Origin: Formicarius rufipectus
Taxonomy: Eukaryota; Chordata; Aves; Passeriformes; Formicariidae
NCBI GenBank assembly: GCA_013399695.1
Contig: VXAU01001757.1
Coordinates: forward strand, 2,451,616 to 2,515,615
Reading direction: 5' to 3'
Length of the DNA stretch: 64,000 nt
Part shown: piece by piece, positions 11,501-23,019 of the stretch
How positions within the stretch are numbered: position 1 is the first letter of the stretch
Layout: the number at the start of each line of letters is the position of its first letter
The notes under the pieces: generated by a model
Database searches by the model: none
Seen by the model: the letters and a program-made list of their open reading frames with translations, nothing else
What the model was told of the DNA's origin: nothing
Position numbers and translations under genes: made by a program

Positions 11501-13280
11501 AACAATCACAACAAAAAATCCTGTTTATGCTCCTTCAAGACTGTGTTCAATGCCATCCATATTAACAGAATCTTCACTGACTTTATTTTCCATCAAAATT
11601 GCCCTTCTCTTATGGCATTGCCTCGTTGGGTTCCAGACCAGCCTCACCTCCCTGTTGCTGTTCATTTTAGGGCAGACTGTGATCATTCACATGCTGCCAG
11701 AACCAGCAGATTTCCTTCCACTGTCAGACCACTGGGTTGCTTTGTCATGGGGATCCATTTGGGGATGAAGCCCACCATAGTGGGAATTTTCCCTTAGGTA
11801 TTTATGATGCAGCTATATAATTCCAAACAGCAACAGAAGAGATGAACAGAGAGAGCCAGAAACAAAAAAATAATAAATAAATAGTGCCTTTAAGTAATGG
11901 CAGTAACTTACACCAAAATTATCCATCATCTGTGATGCTCCTCCAGGAATTTCTGGCCCCATTCCTGCCACAACTTCAGAAAAGAAACCTGGGCTATGGA
12001 AGGACCTAAGTCATGGCCACTAATAGCAACAGCACCGAGATCAAATTCAATCAGTGGAACCCAAATAACCTATATTTATTCCTGCAGCTTCTGGTAAATT
12101 TTATTTTTGTGACTTGAGGTGATTATTTTTCCCTTTTGATACCACTTTCAGTGCATGCCCTTCATCTCTTGTGTGGAGCCAGCCCAAATGTCACAGAGAC
12201 TATTAATGGTGTGTACTTAACACACACACTTACAGTATGTTCATTCTCGGGGAGACTAAACATTATTGAAAGGTTACAGCATTTATTTGGATGTGTGTCT
12301 GTTTAACCAATTCTAGCAAATGTTACACAAACACAGAATGGGCTTTCCTTCTCTGTTGCTCACAAGCCACTCTGAGCCATAGATTTCCAAACAGGAATCC
12401 TCCCCCAAATCAATGAGGAATTAAGAAAACACTGATGCCACATGAAGGCACACTGAAATGATTTGAATGTACAGCAAAGTGATACATAAGGGAGAGAAAC
12501 ATTTAATCTATTGCTCCCTGAGCTCTACTAAAGCTCATTCCCAGCTTCAAGGCCACCAGTTTCTATCAACTTCTGGTTGATTTCAGGGGTCACCTCTCCA
12601 GCAATAATGTGGTATTGGGAAGAATCAGCACTTTGATTCATCATCATCTTGATTCTCATTTAATAAATGACATTTGAATTGATTTATTGTGATTCCCAAT
12701 TGTTTCCTGTTTTTCTTGGGACTGGACACAACAGTTGATAAACACAGCCCTTCCAGTGGCCCAGTCTCTAGCAAGAAGCACAACCATGGAGAAAACACTC
12801 AAACCTGTGAAACCTTGGTTAGAATGTAAATTTCTCATTGTCCCAACTGTATTTTAGAGAGGATCTAGCCATGATCCATCCTTAACAGTTATCACTCCTC
12901 TACAAAGCTTGGATTAACAACCTCTACTGTAACTACCACCAGCTCTATTGACTTTTAGGTGTTATTTCAAGAGAGACCTTTAGAAGAAAAAAAAACCCAC
13001 ACACAAACAAACCCAGCCAAGTAGCTTCCCCCTCTTACCTCAAACTCTGTATAAAACCACAAAGATTTGGAGCAAGGGAAACCCCACATCACACCTCCTC
13101 TGACTGCAAAGAGAGGAGAGGGCATGTGAGGCCACAGCAGAGTCAGGTGGTTCTGTTTATCATGTGCTTGTTCCACCTTGTTTCGCCGTTCCTCGGGGGC
13201 TGCTCCTGGGGAATACATCCAATGCCATCAAAGCAGAGCACTCACATAAACACTGCTCACACGAAACCAGAATCATAAAG

Positions 13281-13295
13281 CAGCAGCAGCAGCAG
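13281..13295 (+). repeat. Short (CAG)5 trinucleotide run
   Basis: Five perfect CAG units followed by CAC. It is too short to be notably unstable and is not in a supported reading frame. Confidence 0.9.
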
Positions 13296-15285
13296 CACCA
13301 CCTGATATTCAGAATATTAGGAAAGCTGATGAATAGGTGCCCTCAGTGCACAACCCTGGTCCAAAAATACAACCTTCCACTGCCGGTCATCAATTAAATT
13401 CAGCATAGTTTCTTTATGCTGGAACAAATTGGATTGACTGGACTCCTTAACCAAAAGGTCAGATGTGAAAATAAACTGAGGAAAACCAGGCTGTCCTTTC
13501 CTCAAGCATCACACTGCTCTGACACCCTGGCCTTGGACTCTAAACCTCTGTTTTTCTCAGCAACTCGTTTCCAAACAACACACCACTCACTCCCTGCTTC
13601 TTACCTGCCTTCCACCTGCACAGGCATCTGCCCAGGTACTCCCTAGACCTGGAGAAGCTGGAGCAGTGAGGAGGTTTGCTGCTGCAGGCAACTGGGAAGG
13701 GTGTCAGAGGCCTCGTGGCTGCCTCTTAATTGCTCCCAGAGAGCCCTGTAATCCCACCTGTGCCTTCTCCTAAGGGACCACAGCTCTGTCTTGGGTGGTA
13801 CTATGGGCTAAAGGAGGAGCTTGGAGTAGAAGTAGTATGAAAGTGCAGATGGTTCTTCACCTCAGCCACTCTTCCAGCTAACCATAGTGTCCTTTAGTTG
13901 ACGTCCCAGCCCTCCCAGTCAGGCAGACTGGAAAGGTCTCAGTGCACTGCCTCCAGCTGAACAGACTTGGAGAAGAGGAGAGACTCTGTCCTCATCTAAA
14001 ACAGCACTCCTTAGTCCTCAGGAGATGACCTTGAAAGAAATACCCTTCTCAGGGAAGACAGCCCAGAGATGCTATGGAAGGGAACTTAGCGGCTCCTGCA
14101 CAAATAGCCATTGGCATTTTCCTATTGCCAAGACTGCAGCCTTACAAATAAGTTAATAAAACAGAAACCTGAGACTGGCAATATCTCCGTGCCTTTGCCA
14201 GTCCTTGGAGGAACAGAGAAGGTTGCACCCTCTACTACTGTAGAAGAAGGTCACTGGGGCAGCAGTTTCCAAATGTTTTACCCTTGGCTTCATTCCCACC
14301 TGGATGCAACATTTTACGGGAACTTGTTGCAGGTTCTGAGCCCCGACTGTGCCAGATCAGCCTGCCTGGGGAACCAGTGCACAGGGAGTTCACAGTGGTC
14401 CTTTCTTATCACGGCATCCCATGTTTTCCCTGTTTGCTAAGGAATTGTGGGGACATCCCCACCACAAAGAAATGCCCTTCTCTCACCTTGAAAGAGGAAC
14501 AAACCAGAAGAGCACAAGCAACTTCAAGGCAGCTGGGATAAAGCAGGAGCTATTCCCAAATGTGACACCAAAGCTCCCACTGAAAGTTAAAAAGCAAGTA
14601 TTTTCAGAATTCAATTTTCAATTTCATGCCACCTCTCCACTAATTACTTGTGGCCAGCATCCTGCCTGCCAAGATATTACAAAACGCTACCAGAGAGGAA
14701 TCTTTTGGGGGGAATTCTCACACAGCAGCCCCAGAGCCACAGGGAACAATGGAGGCAGCTACACTTCCAAGGAGCCACCCAGAGCACTCCACAGACGCTT
14801 CTTCTCCACCCCTAAAGTGCCCTCCCTCTCCTCTACCCCTCCCCGTGTCTGCAGCCCGATGGTTCCTGGCAGAGGCTGCAAACAGGGTCTGCAGGGCCCT
14901 CCAGAGTGTCTAGAGCTGTTGAAGCAGAGGAATCAAACAGCTGCATAGTTTCTGACCATCTCAGCAGAACAACCCCATGTGGATATGAGGAGAGGAATGC
15001 GGAGACCTCGACGGTGCCTCTCGACACCCATCTGTTTTTTAGAGTCAACTTCCCTGAACTCCTCTGCAAGCCATTAGCGCCGAATGGCCAGTCGAGGGCT
15101 GTGTTCTCTGGGTGTGCTTTAATTCCAAAGTAAACTCTTTTGCCTGGAGAAACATGCAACACAATAAACTAATTTGACTTGAGCTTACTTTAATCTTTCT
15201 GGGCTTTTTGTTGTTTTGATCTGATCCCAGAAGTGGAAGTCTGGTTTAGGTATTGTGTTTTTGTTTTGTTTTGGGGTTGAGGGGA

Positions 15286-15297
15286 TTTTTTTTTTTT
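15286..15297 (+). repeat. Poly-T run at the end of G/T-rich low-complexity DNA
   Basis: A run of 12 T at the end of a G/T-rich stretch beginning near 15250. Confidence 0.85.
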
Positions 15298-16878
15298 CTC
15301 TTTCTGGGATTTGCTCTCCACAAGCCAGATTCCTGGACTTGACAAGTTCTGTTTTATGCTACTTACACTGCCACCTGCACAGCGGAGAGAGATTTAAAAG
15401 GCTGACTTCCCTGTTGGTAAAAGCAACAACAAGCAAACAGAGAACTGTGTTTGGGACAAGCTGAAAGGAATTTCAACTTCCACTGTTCAGATTAATTTAC
15501 AGATGTGTCCTTCTCCATTTTCCTATGCCCTATCCTTGTACCTGGCCAGTGCTTTTCCTTCACACAGTGCACTTAAGGTGTTCTCTTGACACATGAGCTT
15601 TGTTTAATAATCACCTTTTTTACACTTAATAATTTTGTCACTGCCTGATGACAACATAACAGGGAGCACACAGGTACAGAGGCTGCCTCAGGGACACTGT
15701 GGCACCTTCTGCTGAGCAGCATCACCACCGTGTCCTCTCAGGAGGCCAGGAAGACCTGGAGCCCACAGCTGTCTCACCAAGAGCCCAGTGATGTCATTTG
15801 CCCAATATTCCAGAAAAAATGAGGCCAAACTTCGAAGTGACTCACATTGTACAGAGAGTCCTGAAGGGGGTCGAGGGGACGTTCAGCAGCCTTGATTCCA
15901 AAGCTCTTGCATGGCTGAACCAACCACAGCTCAGACAGGAAGGGTGAGGAGCAGAGAAGAAGGAACTTCACTGCGACCCAAATCCAGCAGCACCAGCCTG
16001 GGTATTTAGGTGATAAGACAAATGTACACATTCCTGCTGCAACTTTTAATTTTGGAAAACCAAAGGTCAAGGCATTGGAGGTTTTGCTCAGTTCCCAGCA
16101 AGGTCTGCCAAGCACTACTGTAACAACGCTAGTTTCTGAGGACGTTGCAGTCACAGTGATGCAAAAGGAAAACCAATATTAATAAAGCAGACACAAGTAA
16201 ACCCTTCATATGAAAATAATAGCAAATGATGCACTGTAAATATAGAAACTATTTGGAGAGGTGGCATCTGATGTTACAACTCAATGGGATCCTCCAGACC
16301 AGTGTACAGCTCAGAAAGCTTCTTGGGAAAAAAATGGGGTTTTCTAGACTTTTCAGAATTTCACACTTGTATCACTATTTAAAATAAGTCAATAATTTAA
16401 AAATAAATTAAAAAAAAAAAAGAGTAAAGCCCAAGTGTTTCAAACTGCAAATGGGTTCTTTCTTCAATCTGTGTACTTCTTCCCACTCCCTCCAGGTTCC
16501 CACCCTCCCTATTTGGATAAACCAAAGTGAATAAGCACACCAGGATGCAAGAGCAGAACATAATGACTAAGACTCTGATGTGTAATAATATGTCTGTACT
16601 TTAACTAGACATAAACCTTTTAAAAATTCAAAATAGGTGACTCAAAGCTATGGAGACTTTTCCAAACATCAGACAGAACAAAAAACCCCACATTAGGATA
16701 TTTTCAGTTAAAGCAGTTACATTTAAATAAAGCTGCTTATTATTGTAATTGCAGAAAAGCTCTACAATTCAGTGAGGCTTTGATAAAGAGGCACTGACTG
16801 AGATGCATCCAGGACATGCTCTGCCTTGATTTGACATCTGTCTTGCTTCCAGTCAATCATCTGCACCCACTGGAGAAC

Positions 16879-17197
16879 ACAATCACAGCATCGTTTGGGT
16901 TGGAAGGGACCTTGAAGTTCATCTCATTTCACCCCCTACCATGGGCAGGAACACCTTCCACTAATCCAGGTTGCTCCAAGCCCCGTCCAACCTGACCTTG
17001 GACACTTCCAGGGATGGGGCAGCCACAGTTTCTCTGGGCAACCTGTGCCAGGGCCTCCCACCCTCACAGGGAAGGATTTCTTCCATGTATACAACCTAAA
17101 TTCTCCCTCTTTCAGTTTGAATCCATTACTCTTTGTCTTATCCTGATGGAAGAGTCCCTCTCCAGCTTCCTTGTAGGCCCATTCAGAGTAAGAGCAA
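16879..17197 (-). mobile_element. CR1 LINE fragment, 5'-truncated (~320 bp)
   Basis: The left edge is 'acaatcacagcatcgtttgg', then 'gttggaagggaccttgaag', 'cactaatccaggttgctcc', 'ccagggatggggcagccac', 'agtttctctgggcaacctg' and 'ccctctccagcttccttgt'. The block order is that of a minus-strand CR1 and the same subfamily type as the copies at 380-589 and 36539-36828. The element breaks off near 17197. Confidence 0.93.
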
Positions 17198-18362
17198 GAT
17201 ATTATTTCAAGCAACTGCAAATTATAGGGTGTTTCAAAAGAACTTTGACTTCGTACATAAATCACATCTTCTTGCGGACATGGCAGTGCCCACTGGTCTG
17301 CAGAGAAGAAGACAGTGCCAAGAGGTAGAAGGAGACATGGTCACTCCTGTGCCGCAGAGACTGTGTAAACTGAGGACTAAAAGCAGGAGCTGTTAGTCTG
17401 AGCCCAGCCTAGGACTGAGACCCAGAACTTGAGTGCCAGACCTGCACAGAATGCTGCAAAGCTTGTACAGCAGTGACTATATACAACCCAAATCCCTCGG
17501 TCCTTTAGAGAGGCAGCTTCACAAACCAAATTCTTCTACAAATATCAACTTTCAGCTCAAGAGCTCATAAGAAGACCCATATTCATGACATGCAGTGCAA
17601 AGAATAACTGTATTCAGTATCAGTTGATCAGATAGGCCCTAAACTATCTTAAAAAAAAAAAGTAGTGTAATTGAATATTCAATTTACAGTTGACAAAAGA
17701 TAACTCCACATCAAGGTACTCCTGGAATGTAAGAATGCAAAATATCCCCCTGCAGGCCTAATCCTGATTAGGTGCCTTGGGCTAAAAGGAAATACTTTTT
17801 ATTTCTGTTACAAAACAAGTATAAACAGAAGGCCTGGGTAAGGCACAGTGAAAACCCCTGAGCAGGGATTCCAAGATTTATCCCATTAATCATAAATTGC
17901 TAAGAAAAACAACATACAAAATAGCTGGCTTTGCTTCCTTTGGTTTTTGAAAGAATTGGCTGCCACAAACACGTAGGTAGGGATGAGAGAACAGCAGTGC
18001 TGGTGTAGGAATCACATCCAGTGTGTGCGTGGAGAGTTGGTCATCAGGGTGTCTCACTTCCGAAGGGAAGGGGCAGGTTGTGCAATGGCCCCAGGAGGAA
18101 TCACCGGCACATTCTGCCCGGTGGCGGCGGCGAACGGGAACGGGGGGCTGCCCTCGGTGACTCAGGCAACGGGGCCTCAGCTCTCCTCCTGGGAAACTGG
18201 CCTCCTGTCTCCAGAGCTGCAGCTGGACAAGTCCACTTGGAGGATCCAGCTCCTTTTCCTGCCAGCACAGGTTTGTCTTGAAAGACATTTTCTAGGATTT
18301 TGTCCAGCTGCCTTAAAGAAGTCCTAAACAATGGGATTCCTCCATCGTGCTGCAGTGACTGT
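17198..18362. other. Unique noncoding sequence with a small CpG-rich patch
   Basis: No repeat family recognised. The right part, about 18100-18175, becomes GC- and CpG-rich and is entered separately. Overlapping frames of 86-132 codons at 17890-18327 on both strands arise from this GC-rich DNA and have no recognised domains. Confidence 0.5.
18100..18175. promoter_or_regulatory. Small CpG-rich patch with an AP-1-type site
   Basis: A short GC-rich segment containing 'ggtggcggcggcgaacggg' and several CpGs, with a perfect TGACTCA (AP-1 or bZIP core) at 18158-18164. It is too small for a conventional CpG island. It may be a local regulatory site, or simply a GC-rich patch beside the CR1 copy that follows. 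Confidence 0.25.
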
Positions 18363-18640
18363 TTCACAGAACCACAGAATGTGCCGAGTTAGGAGGGACC
18401 CACGAGGATCATCAAGTCCAACCCTCAGCCCTGCACAGGACCATCCCCAAGGGTCACCCCCTGTGCCCCAGAGGATCGTCCAAACCCTCCTGGAGCTCCG
18501 GTAGCCTTGGGGCCGTGCCCATTGCCCTGGGGAGCTTGTTCAGTGTCCACCACCCTCTTGGGCAAGAACCTTTTATTAATACCCAACCTAACCCTGCTCT
18601 GATACAACTTCAGGCCATTCCCTCAGGTTCTGTCACTTCA
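18363..18640 (-). mobile_element. CR1 LINE fragment, CR1-X-like, 5'-truncated
   Basis: The left edge 'ttcacagaaccacagaat' is followed by 'gagttaggagggacccac', 'gaggatcatcaagtccaac', 'ccctgcacaggaccatccc' and 'ctggagctccggtagcct', then 'ggcaagaaccttttattaat'. This is the CR1 type whose 3' end resembles the SINE tail seen at 1910-1975 (shared gagttggaagggaccca-like block), so the window holds both a SINE copy and a relative of its LINE partner. It breaks off near the 'ctcaggttctgtcacttc' block. Confidence 0.92.
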
Positions 18641-19269
18641 TAGCACAGTGCCCTTGGCTTGTAAACATTTCCCAGTAACCACAACCATGTTTCTCTCCTG
18701 GGTTCCTTCATGATTTGTAGCCCCAGACTGCTGCCCCTCTGGTAAGGCCATGGCATAGAATGAAAATTCTTCAGGATTCACCTTGTTGGGGTGGCAGCAT
18801 TTTGTCTGTGGTGACAAAGTTTCTCTTTCAAGGAAATACATGCAGGATTTTGCTCCAGGAAACTGTATGTCCCCTGAACATTTATGGTCTTTGGAGGGCT
18901 TAGTCATCAGCTCTACAGGTCTGGAAAGGGTCCCTACAATTGCCTTTTTCAGTCCTACTCTACATCTTGCCCCACTGATTTAGGAAGGGTTGGGAGATTT
19001 TACCCTGTCTGTGCTCCCTCTTTCCTATATATCTTTTATCCCACAGGCACATTGCACCCGTGCCTTGTATTTCTTGTTGCCTTTACTTTACAAAGCCTCC
19101 TCTGGCCGTGCTATTACACAGCTATTCTTCTCTCTCTCTCTTTTATTTTTTGTTTTGCTCTGTGTTTAGGGTTCACACCCAAAAGGCCAGTGCACACAAA
19201 GTATCTGCCTCACTCTATTTAGGCACTTTATCAAGCAGTTCTGCCCACAAGGCTGTATGAATCCTACAA

Positions 19270-19480
19270 CTCTTACTGATAAATAATGCATTCCAGCAAA
19301 ATATAAATCCATTTCCTCCTATTAGCTACAATTACAGCCTAAAATAGTAATGGAGGTATCGGGTTACTAAAGCAGCCGTGCTTTCATTGAGAGCATTCAC
19401 CATTCACATGGCACTTGGAGCCCAAATAGAATAATTTCACATTCACCTTTCCTTTGGTCATCGTCTCCCTCCCCTGACTG
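19270..19480. promoter_or_regulatory. Candidate conserved noncoding element
   Basis: Repeat-free AT-rich DNA with closely spaced ATTA/TAAT cores and isolated CpGs in 'ggtatcgggttac' and 'cagccgtgc'. The composition is like that of vertebrate enhancers. This is an inference from texture only. Confidence 0.2.
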
Positions 19481-19955
19481 GCACTGAGAGGTTCACCTGG
19501 TTTGCTCCTGCTCTGCTTCCAGATCCTCGCAGGAGCTAATAACTGAATCAAGCCTTCCTTTGCCTGGGTTATTTAATCCCACCTGGGCATAATAAATGGG
19601 AAATCCCCAGCTCTCTTTACAATATTTGTAGCACTGGGACACTTTTACGACATTATTACAACTGGAACATTGTTGTACCTTGAGATTTTTTAGAGCGGTC
19701 TCACTACAAGGAATTTTGTCTTGATTTTGGCCTGAATTTTACTTCTTTTCCCTCTCTTGCCTACAGATTTGCTTCTGTTGGCTCAAATGAGACATTTCTG
19801 TTTCTCCCTAGTATTTATGTGTTTGGAGATTGTTATCATATACCTACTTAGTAATTTTACACCAAATTTAGCAATATTTAACTCTTTTTACTCTTCCCCT
19901 CGTAAATCATCCCTCCCTATTCTCTTTTGCCAATGTCAAGAATGTTTTCCTACAG

Positions 19956-20068
19956 TTCCAAAAGAGAAATATGCCCCTGTTACAAAAGAGCTTACATCTG
20001 ATTGCAGTGAGAAGGAAAAAATCAATTCAGAAATTACAAGAAAAGCAAAGCCGAATATCCTCTGGCAG
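19956..20068 (+). other. Candidate internal exon (113 nt), product unknown
   Basis: The segment is preceded by a long C/T-rich stretch and 'gttttcctacag', a good splice-acceptor sequence, and followed by 'ctggcag' then 'gtaaaat', a plausible donor. One frame is open across it: two bases completing a split codon, then 37 codons reading PKEKYAPVTKELTSDC... and ending ...KAKPNILWQ exactly at the donor. The peptide is Lys/Glu-rich and I recognise no domain. No partner exon, start or stop was found nearby, so it could be an exon of a gene whose other exons lie far away, a noncoding RNA exon, or chance. Confidence 0.22.
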
Positions 20069-20792
20069 GTAAAATTCCCGTGAGTTCAGAGTCTCCCGCC
20101 TTATGTTCTCTGCTTCAAAATCCTTCAAGTTCCTCAGAACTGAGCAACAGTGTCTGAAAATACCCAATAAGGCACCTAATTATTCATGTCACTTCTGACC
20201 CTTTGCCACTCGAGATCAGGGCATTTCCTTCCTTGCACTTTGTTAAATGTGTTTTTAATCTGCTTAAATTGCACGACGACATGGCACAGCATGAATGGGT
20301 GCAGAGCCCACGAGCTTTGTCAGAGACCTTATTACCAAGGTGGCTCTTTCCCCCTGGCTCAGTGGAATGCTCTGGGCCACAACTTGCCTCAACCTCGTTT
20401 AGGGTCTGTGAGAGGGAAGGAAAGACAAGACCGCAATCCTTTGTTCATGTTGCTGGCCATGTGCTCCCTCCATCCACCCTCAGGCATGTGCTGTAGGATG
20501 TCAGGCTCTGTCCTGCCCCCTGAGCGAGGCCAGGGCTGTCCCAGGACACTGGGACTGGTGCTGTCCCTTCCACCAGTGGACATGGCATGACTCTCTGAGA
20601 GGCAGAGATGCTTCTTCCCAAACCTGGCCCTAAGGATCCACACACAACCACATCACACACCTTCCCTGTTGCTCCTTGGGTCGCTTCCCACCTTCCATCC
20701 TCACTTTTCCCCTGGGATGGCAGGTAGGGAACTGACTTCCCAGGGTAATTATTCTGTAAACAAGCCATTTCTATATTTTTTTTCTTTCTGTC

Positions 20793-20805
20793 TTTTTTTT
20801 TTTTT
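20793..20805 (+). repeat. Poly-T run
   Basis: A run of 13 T inside a longer T/C-rich stretch (about 20768-20812). Confidence 0.85.
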
Positions 20806-21059
20806 CCTTTTTGAAAGAGTTATTTCACCGTCTGTCTGTCTGCAATCAGCCAAACATTGCAGTACAACTCCAAAAGACAAAACAAGGCTTTTTTTTTTCA
20901 CTTAGTACATTTCTCCCACTGTTCACTTGTTTATAGGATTCAGTCATTCTCATCAAGCCAAACCTGGCACGACTAACTCTGATTCCACGTTCAACAAAAT
21001 CTCTGCTGTGTTTATATATCCAGGGGGACTTTTCAGAGGGGGAGAAAAGCACCTCCAGT

Positions 21060-21235
21060 ATGTTAATTCCCAAGGACTCAACGATTAATGAACTAATCTT
21101 ATTACACGTGCCGGGGGCAGCATCCTGGTAAATGAAATCTGAGCTAATGAATTAAAGCCCAAAAAGTCCTTTGGCTGCATAAACGTGCTTTTAATTTCAG
21201 CTAACCTTTCAATAATAATCCTTCAGGATTTTTTT
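21060..21235. promoter_or_regulatory. Candidate conserved noncoding element with E-box
   Basis: AT-rich block with a cluster of TAAT/ATTA cores, a perfect CACGTG E-box at 21105-21110 and further CpGs nearby. No repeat consensus is visible. It could be an enhancer, but evidence is compositional only. Confidence 0.25.
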
Positions 21236-22153
21236 CCATGATACTTATAGTTTCTGAAGATATGTGACTCCTCTTGGATACAAGCTCCTTTGTTATTTTA
21301 TTTCTTGGAAATATTTAGCAATGTCCCAATAACTTTCTTGTTAAAAGTATATTTGCTTTTCCTGTCCTGAAGGTTGTAGCTGAGTTTTCCTCTCACTATG
21401 GAAGGCTCTTGGCTTTTTACTGAATTTTTACTGCTGGGAGTAAACACAGAATAGGAGAAATGTTTGCCATATGTTGATATAATGGTCACATTGTGGGAGG
21501 GGAGCAGAGAGGAAGGCTGGGCCCCTGACATCATGGTAGAAGTGCCCTTTTTCACAGTTAAAAGTAGGTAAATAAATTATGGTAAATAAAAACCAACCTG
21601 AACTTTCACTAAGGACTTCAAAGGAAACCTAAATACCATGTGGTTACAGAGGTTGAAAAAAGCTCAGTTAGCAGTCCACATGTTTGGAGACATTAGTCAG
21701 AAGGACACTCACATTATGAGCCGCTTATGTTCACTCAGGGACACCTAAAAAAAGTCACTTTTTCCTGTGAATATCTTAGATGAATACCTATACTGGACAG
21801 CAGCAGAGGAAGCACAGAGGTGGAGATCTTCAAGAATCTTCCAAACCCATTCCTATCTCTGCACTCTCTGATCAGTTTCGACCCTTAGTGGTCTCCTCTG
21901 TTTTACTGCCTGAATATTGTCCCTGAGAAACCACACAATACTCTCTTAGCCCTTCTGTATATTCTCATCATAAATCAGGACTGATCCAAGAACTTCTACC
22001 AGAATATATTGGTTGAGTCAATGAATAACCTGCAGCCTTGGACTCTATTTGAAACAGTTTGGAAGTTTATTCTGGGAGCATTGAAGAGATTTTAGTGTCT
22101 TACTACCCAATACAACTGGTCAATGAATAATAAACATGAACAAGTCTCTGGCT

Positions 22154-22275
22154 CAGCTTCTCTGGCCAATCTGTGCTGGGGCCTCACCATCCTTATAAGA
22201 ATTTCTTCCTAATATCTAATCTAAACCTCCTTCCCTTCAGTTTTAGGCCATTCCCCCTTGTGTTTCCCCATGGCT
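22154..22275 (-). mobile_element. CR1 LINE internal fragment lacking its 3' end
   Basis: Begins inside the element with 'cagcttctctggccaatctg' and continues through 'agaatttcttcctaatatct' to 'ggccattcccccttgtg'. The usual left part of a minus-strand copy (terminal octamers, 'ggttggaaggga' block) is absent. Because CR1 insertions begin at the 3' end, this end must have been lost later by deletion or rearrangement. Confidence 0.85.
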
Positions 22276-22752
22276 CTTCTGCCTCTTGCTCCACAGCAAG
22301 AATCTCCAACAAAGCATTAAACCACACTAGAGGAAACCAAGGGGGAGCAGGAATGGATGTCATCAGGGATTCCCTGGACATACAACACACCAAAGCACTG
22401 CTGCCTGTCTCGGATAGGGCAGTGGTGGGGAGGTCCTGCATCCCAGAATCCATCAAACCCCATCGTGGTGCAGCTCTTGCAGCACTGAGGAAACCCCACC
22501 ACACACACACACTCCTTTTTGCAGGCAAACCACTACAAGGCACCAATCCTAATGACATGTCCCCGCTGGAGAAGGGCCCAGACGACTCTCTCCGGTAGGG
22601 CAGTGGGGACAAGGCCGACCACCCTGAGCCCCTCCCATGGGCACTGTGTGGGCAAGGGGTGGGTTTTGTTGGCAGCCCCAAGGTCTGAGCCCCTCGTGAT
22701 GGGGAGAGGAGGATGATGGGGAAGTCAAAAGCAAGCCTGGGTTTTGGCAGGC

Positions 22753-22776
22753 TCACACACACACACTCACACACAC
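22753..22776 (+). repeat. Short (CA)n microsatellite, interrupted
   Basis: CA dinucleotides interrupted by one CT; about 24 bp. A shorter CA run lies at about 22500-22512. Confidence 0.85.
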
Positions 22777-23019
22777 GGGTCTATTCCACACACTGCTTTT
22801 GGCTGTGGCCCCTGTTCTTTCCCCCTCAATCTCCCCCTCCGTTGACTCCATAAAGCAACACATGAGTGTGTGATACCTCAGGAGTTGGACGGGGTGGCCA
22901 CGAGCAGAGAAACCCCTATTTGAAATTCTCTGGAAAAAACAGGTTAGAGGTTCTATGCTTAAATAAAGGTTAGAACAATAAAACTGCTGGGTTTTTCCAC
23001 CGCAGCTCTCACCTCAGAC

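Larger units (their letters stand above)
8574..16878. other. Long unique noncoding stretch
   Basis: More than 8 kb with no recognised CR1, SINE, gene or RNA. Minor features are a (CAG)5 run at 13281-13295, T-rich DNA at 15240-15297 and A/T-rich low-complexity DNA at 16380-16425. The longest frame is 199 codons on the plus strand (14349-14948). It has no recognisable domain, is overlapped by alternative frames of similar texture and shows no clear splice context, so I do not call it a gene. A 129-codon minus-strand frame (10399-10788) and a 126-codon one (15774-16154) are likewise unsupported. Confidence 0.55.
18641..22153. other. Unique noncoding sequence
   Basis: Contains the exon-like segment (19956-20068), enhancer-like AT-rich blocks near 19270-19480 and 21060-21235, and a poly-T stretch at 20793-20805. 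The 134-codon plus-strand frame at 20186-20590 has overlapping alternatives on both strands and no recognisable domain. Confidence 0.5.

Noticed and set aside
14349..14948. 199-codon open frame on the plus strand
   Set aside because: No recognisable domain, competing overlapping frames in the same DNA and no clear splice or promoter context. It is of a length expected by chance in GC-richer unique DNA.
17715..17745. Short match to a muscle microRNA (miR-1/206-like start, 'tggaatgtaag')
   Set aside because: Only about ten bases agree, the rest of the mature sequence differs and no convincing hairpin arm was seen.
22193..22774. 193-codon open frame on the minus strand
   Set aside because: The C-terminal part is CR1-derived and the rest is low-complexity Pro/Ser/Gly-rich with overlapping alternatives.
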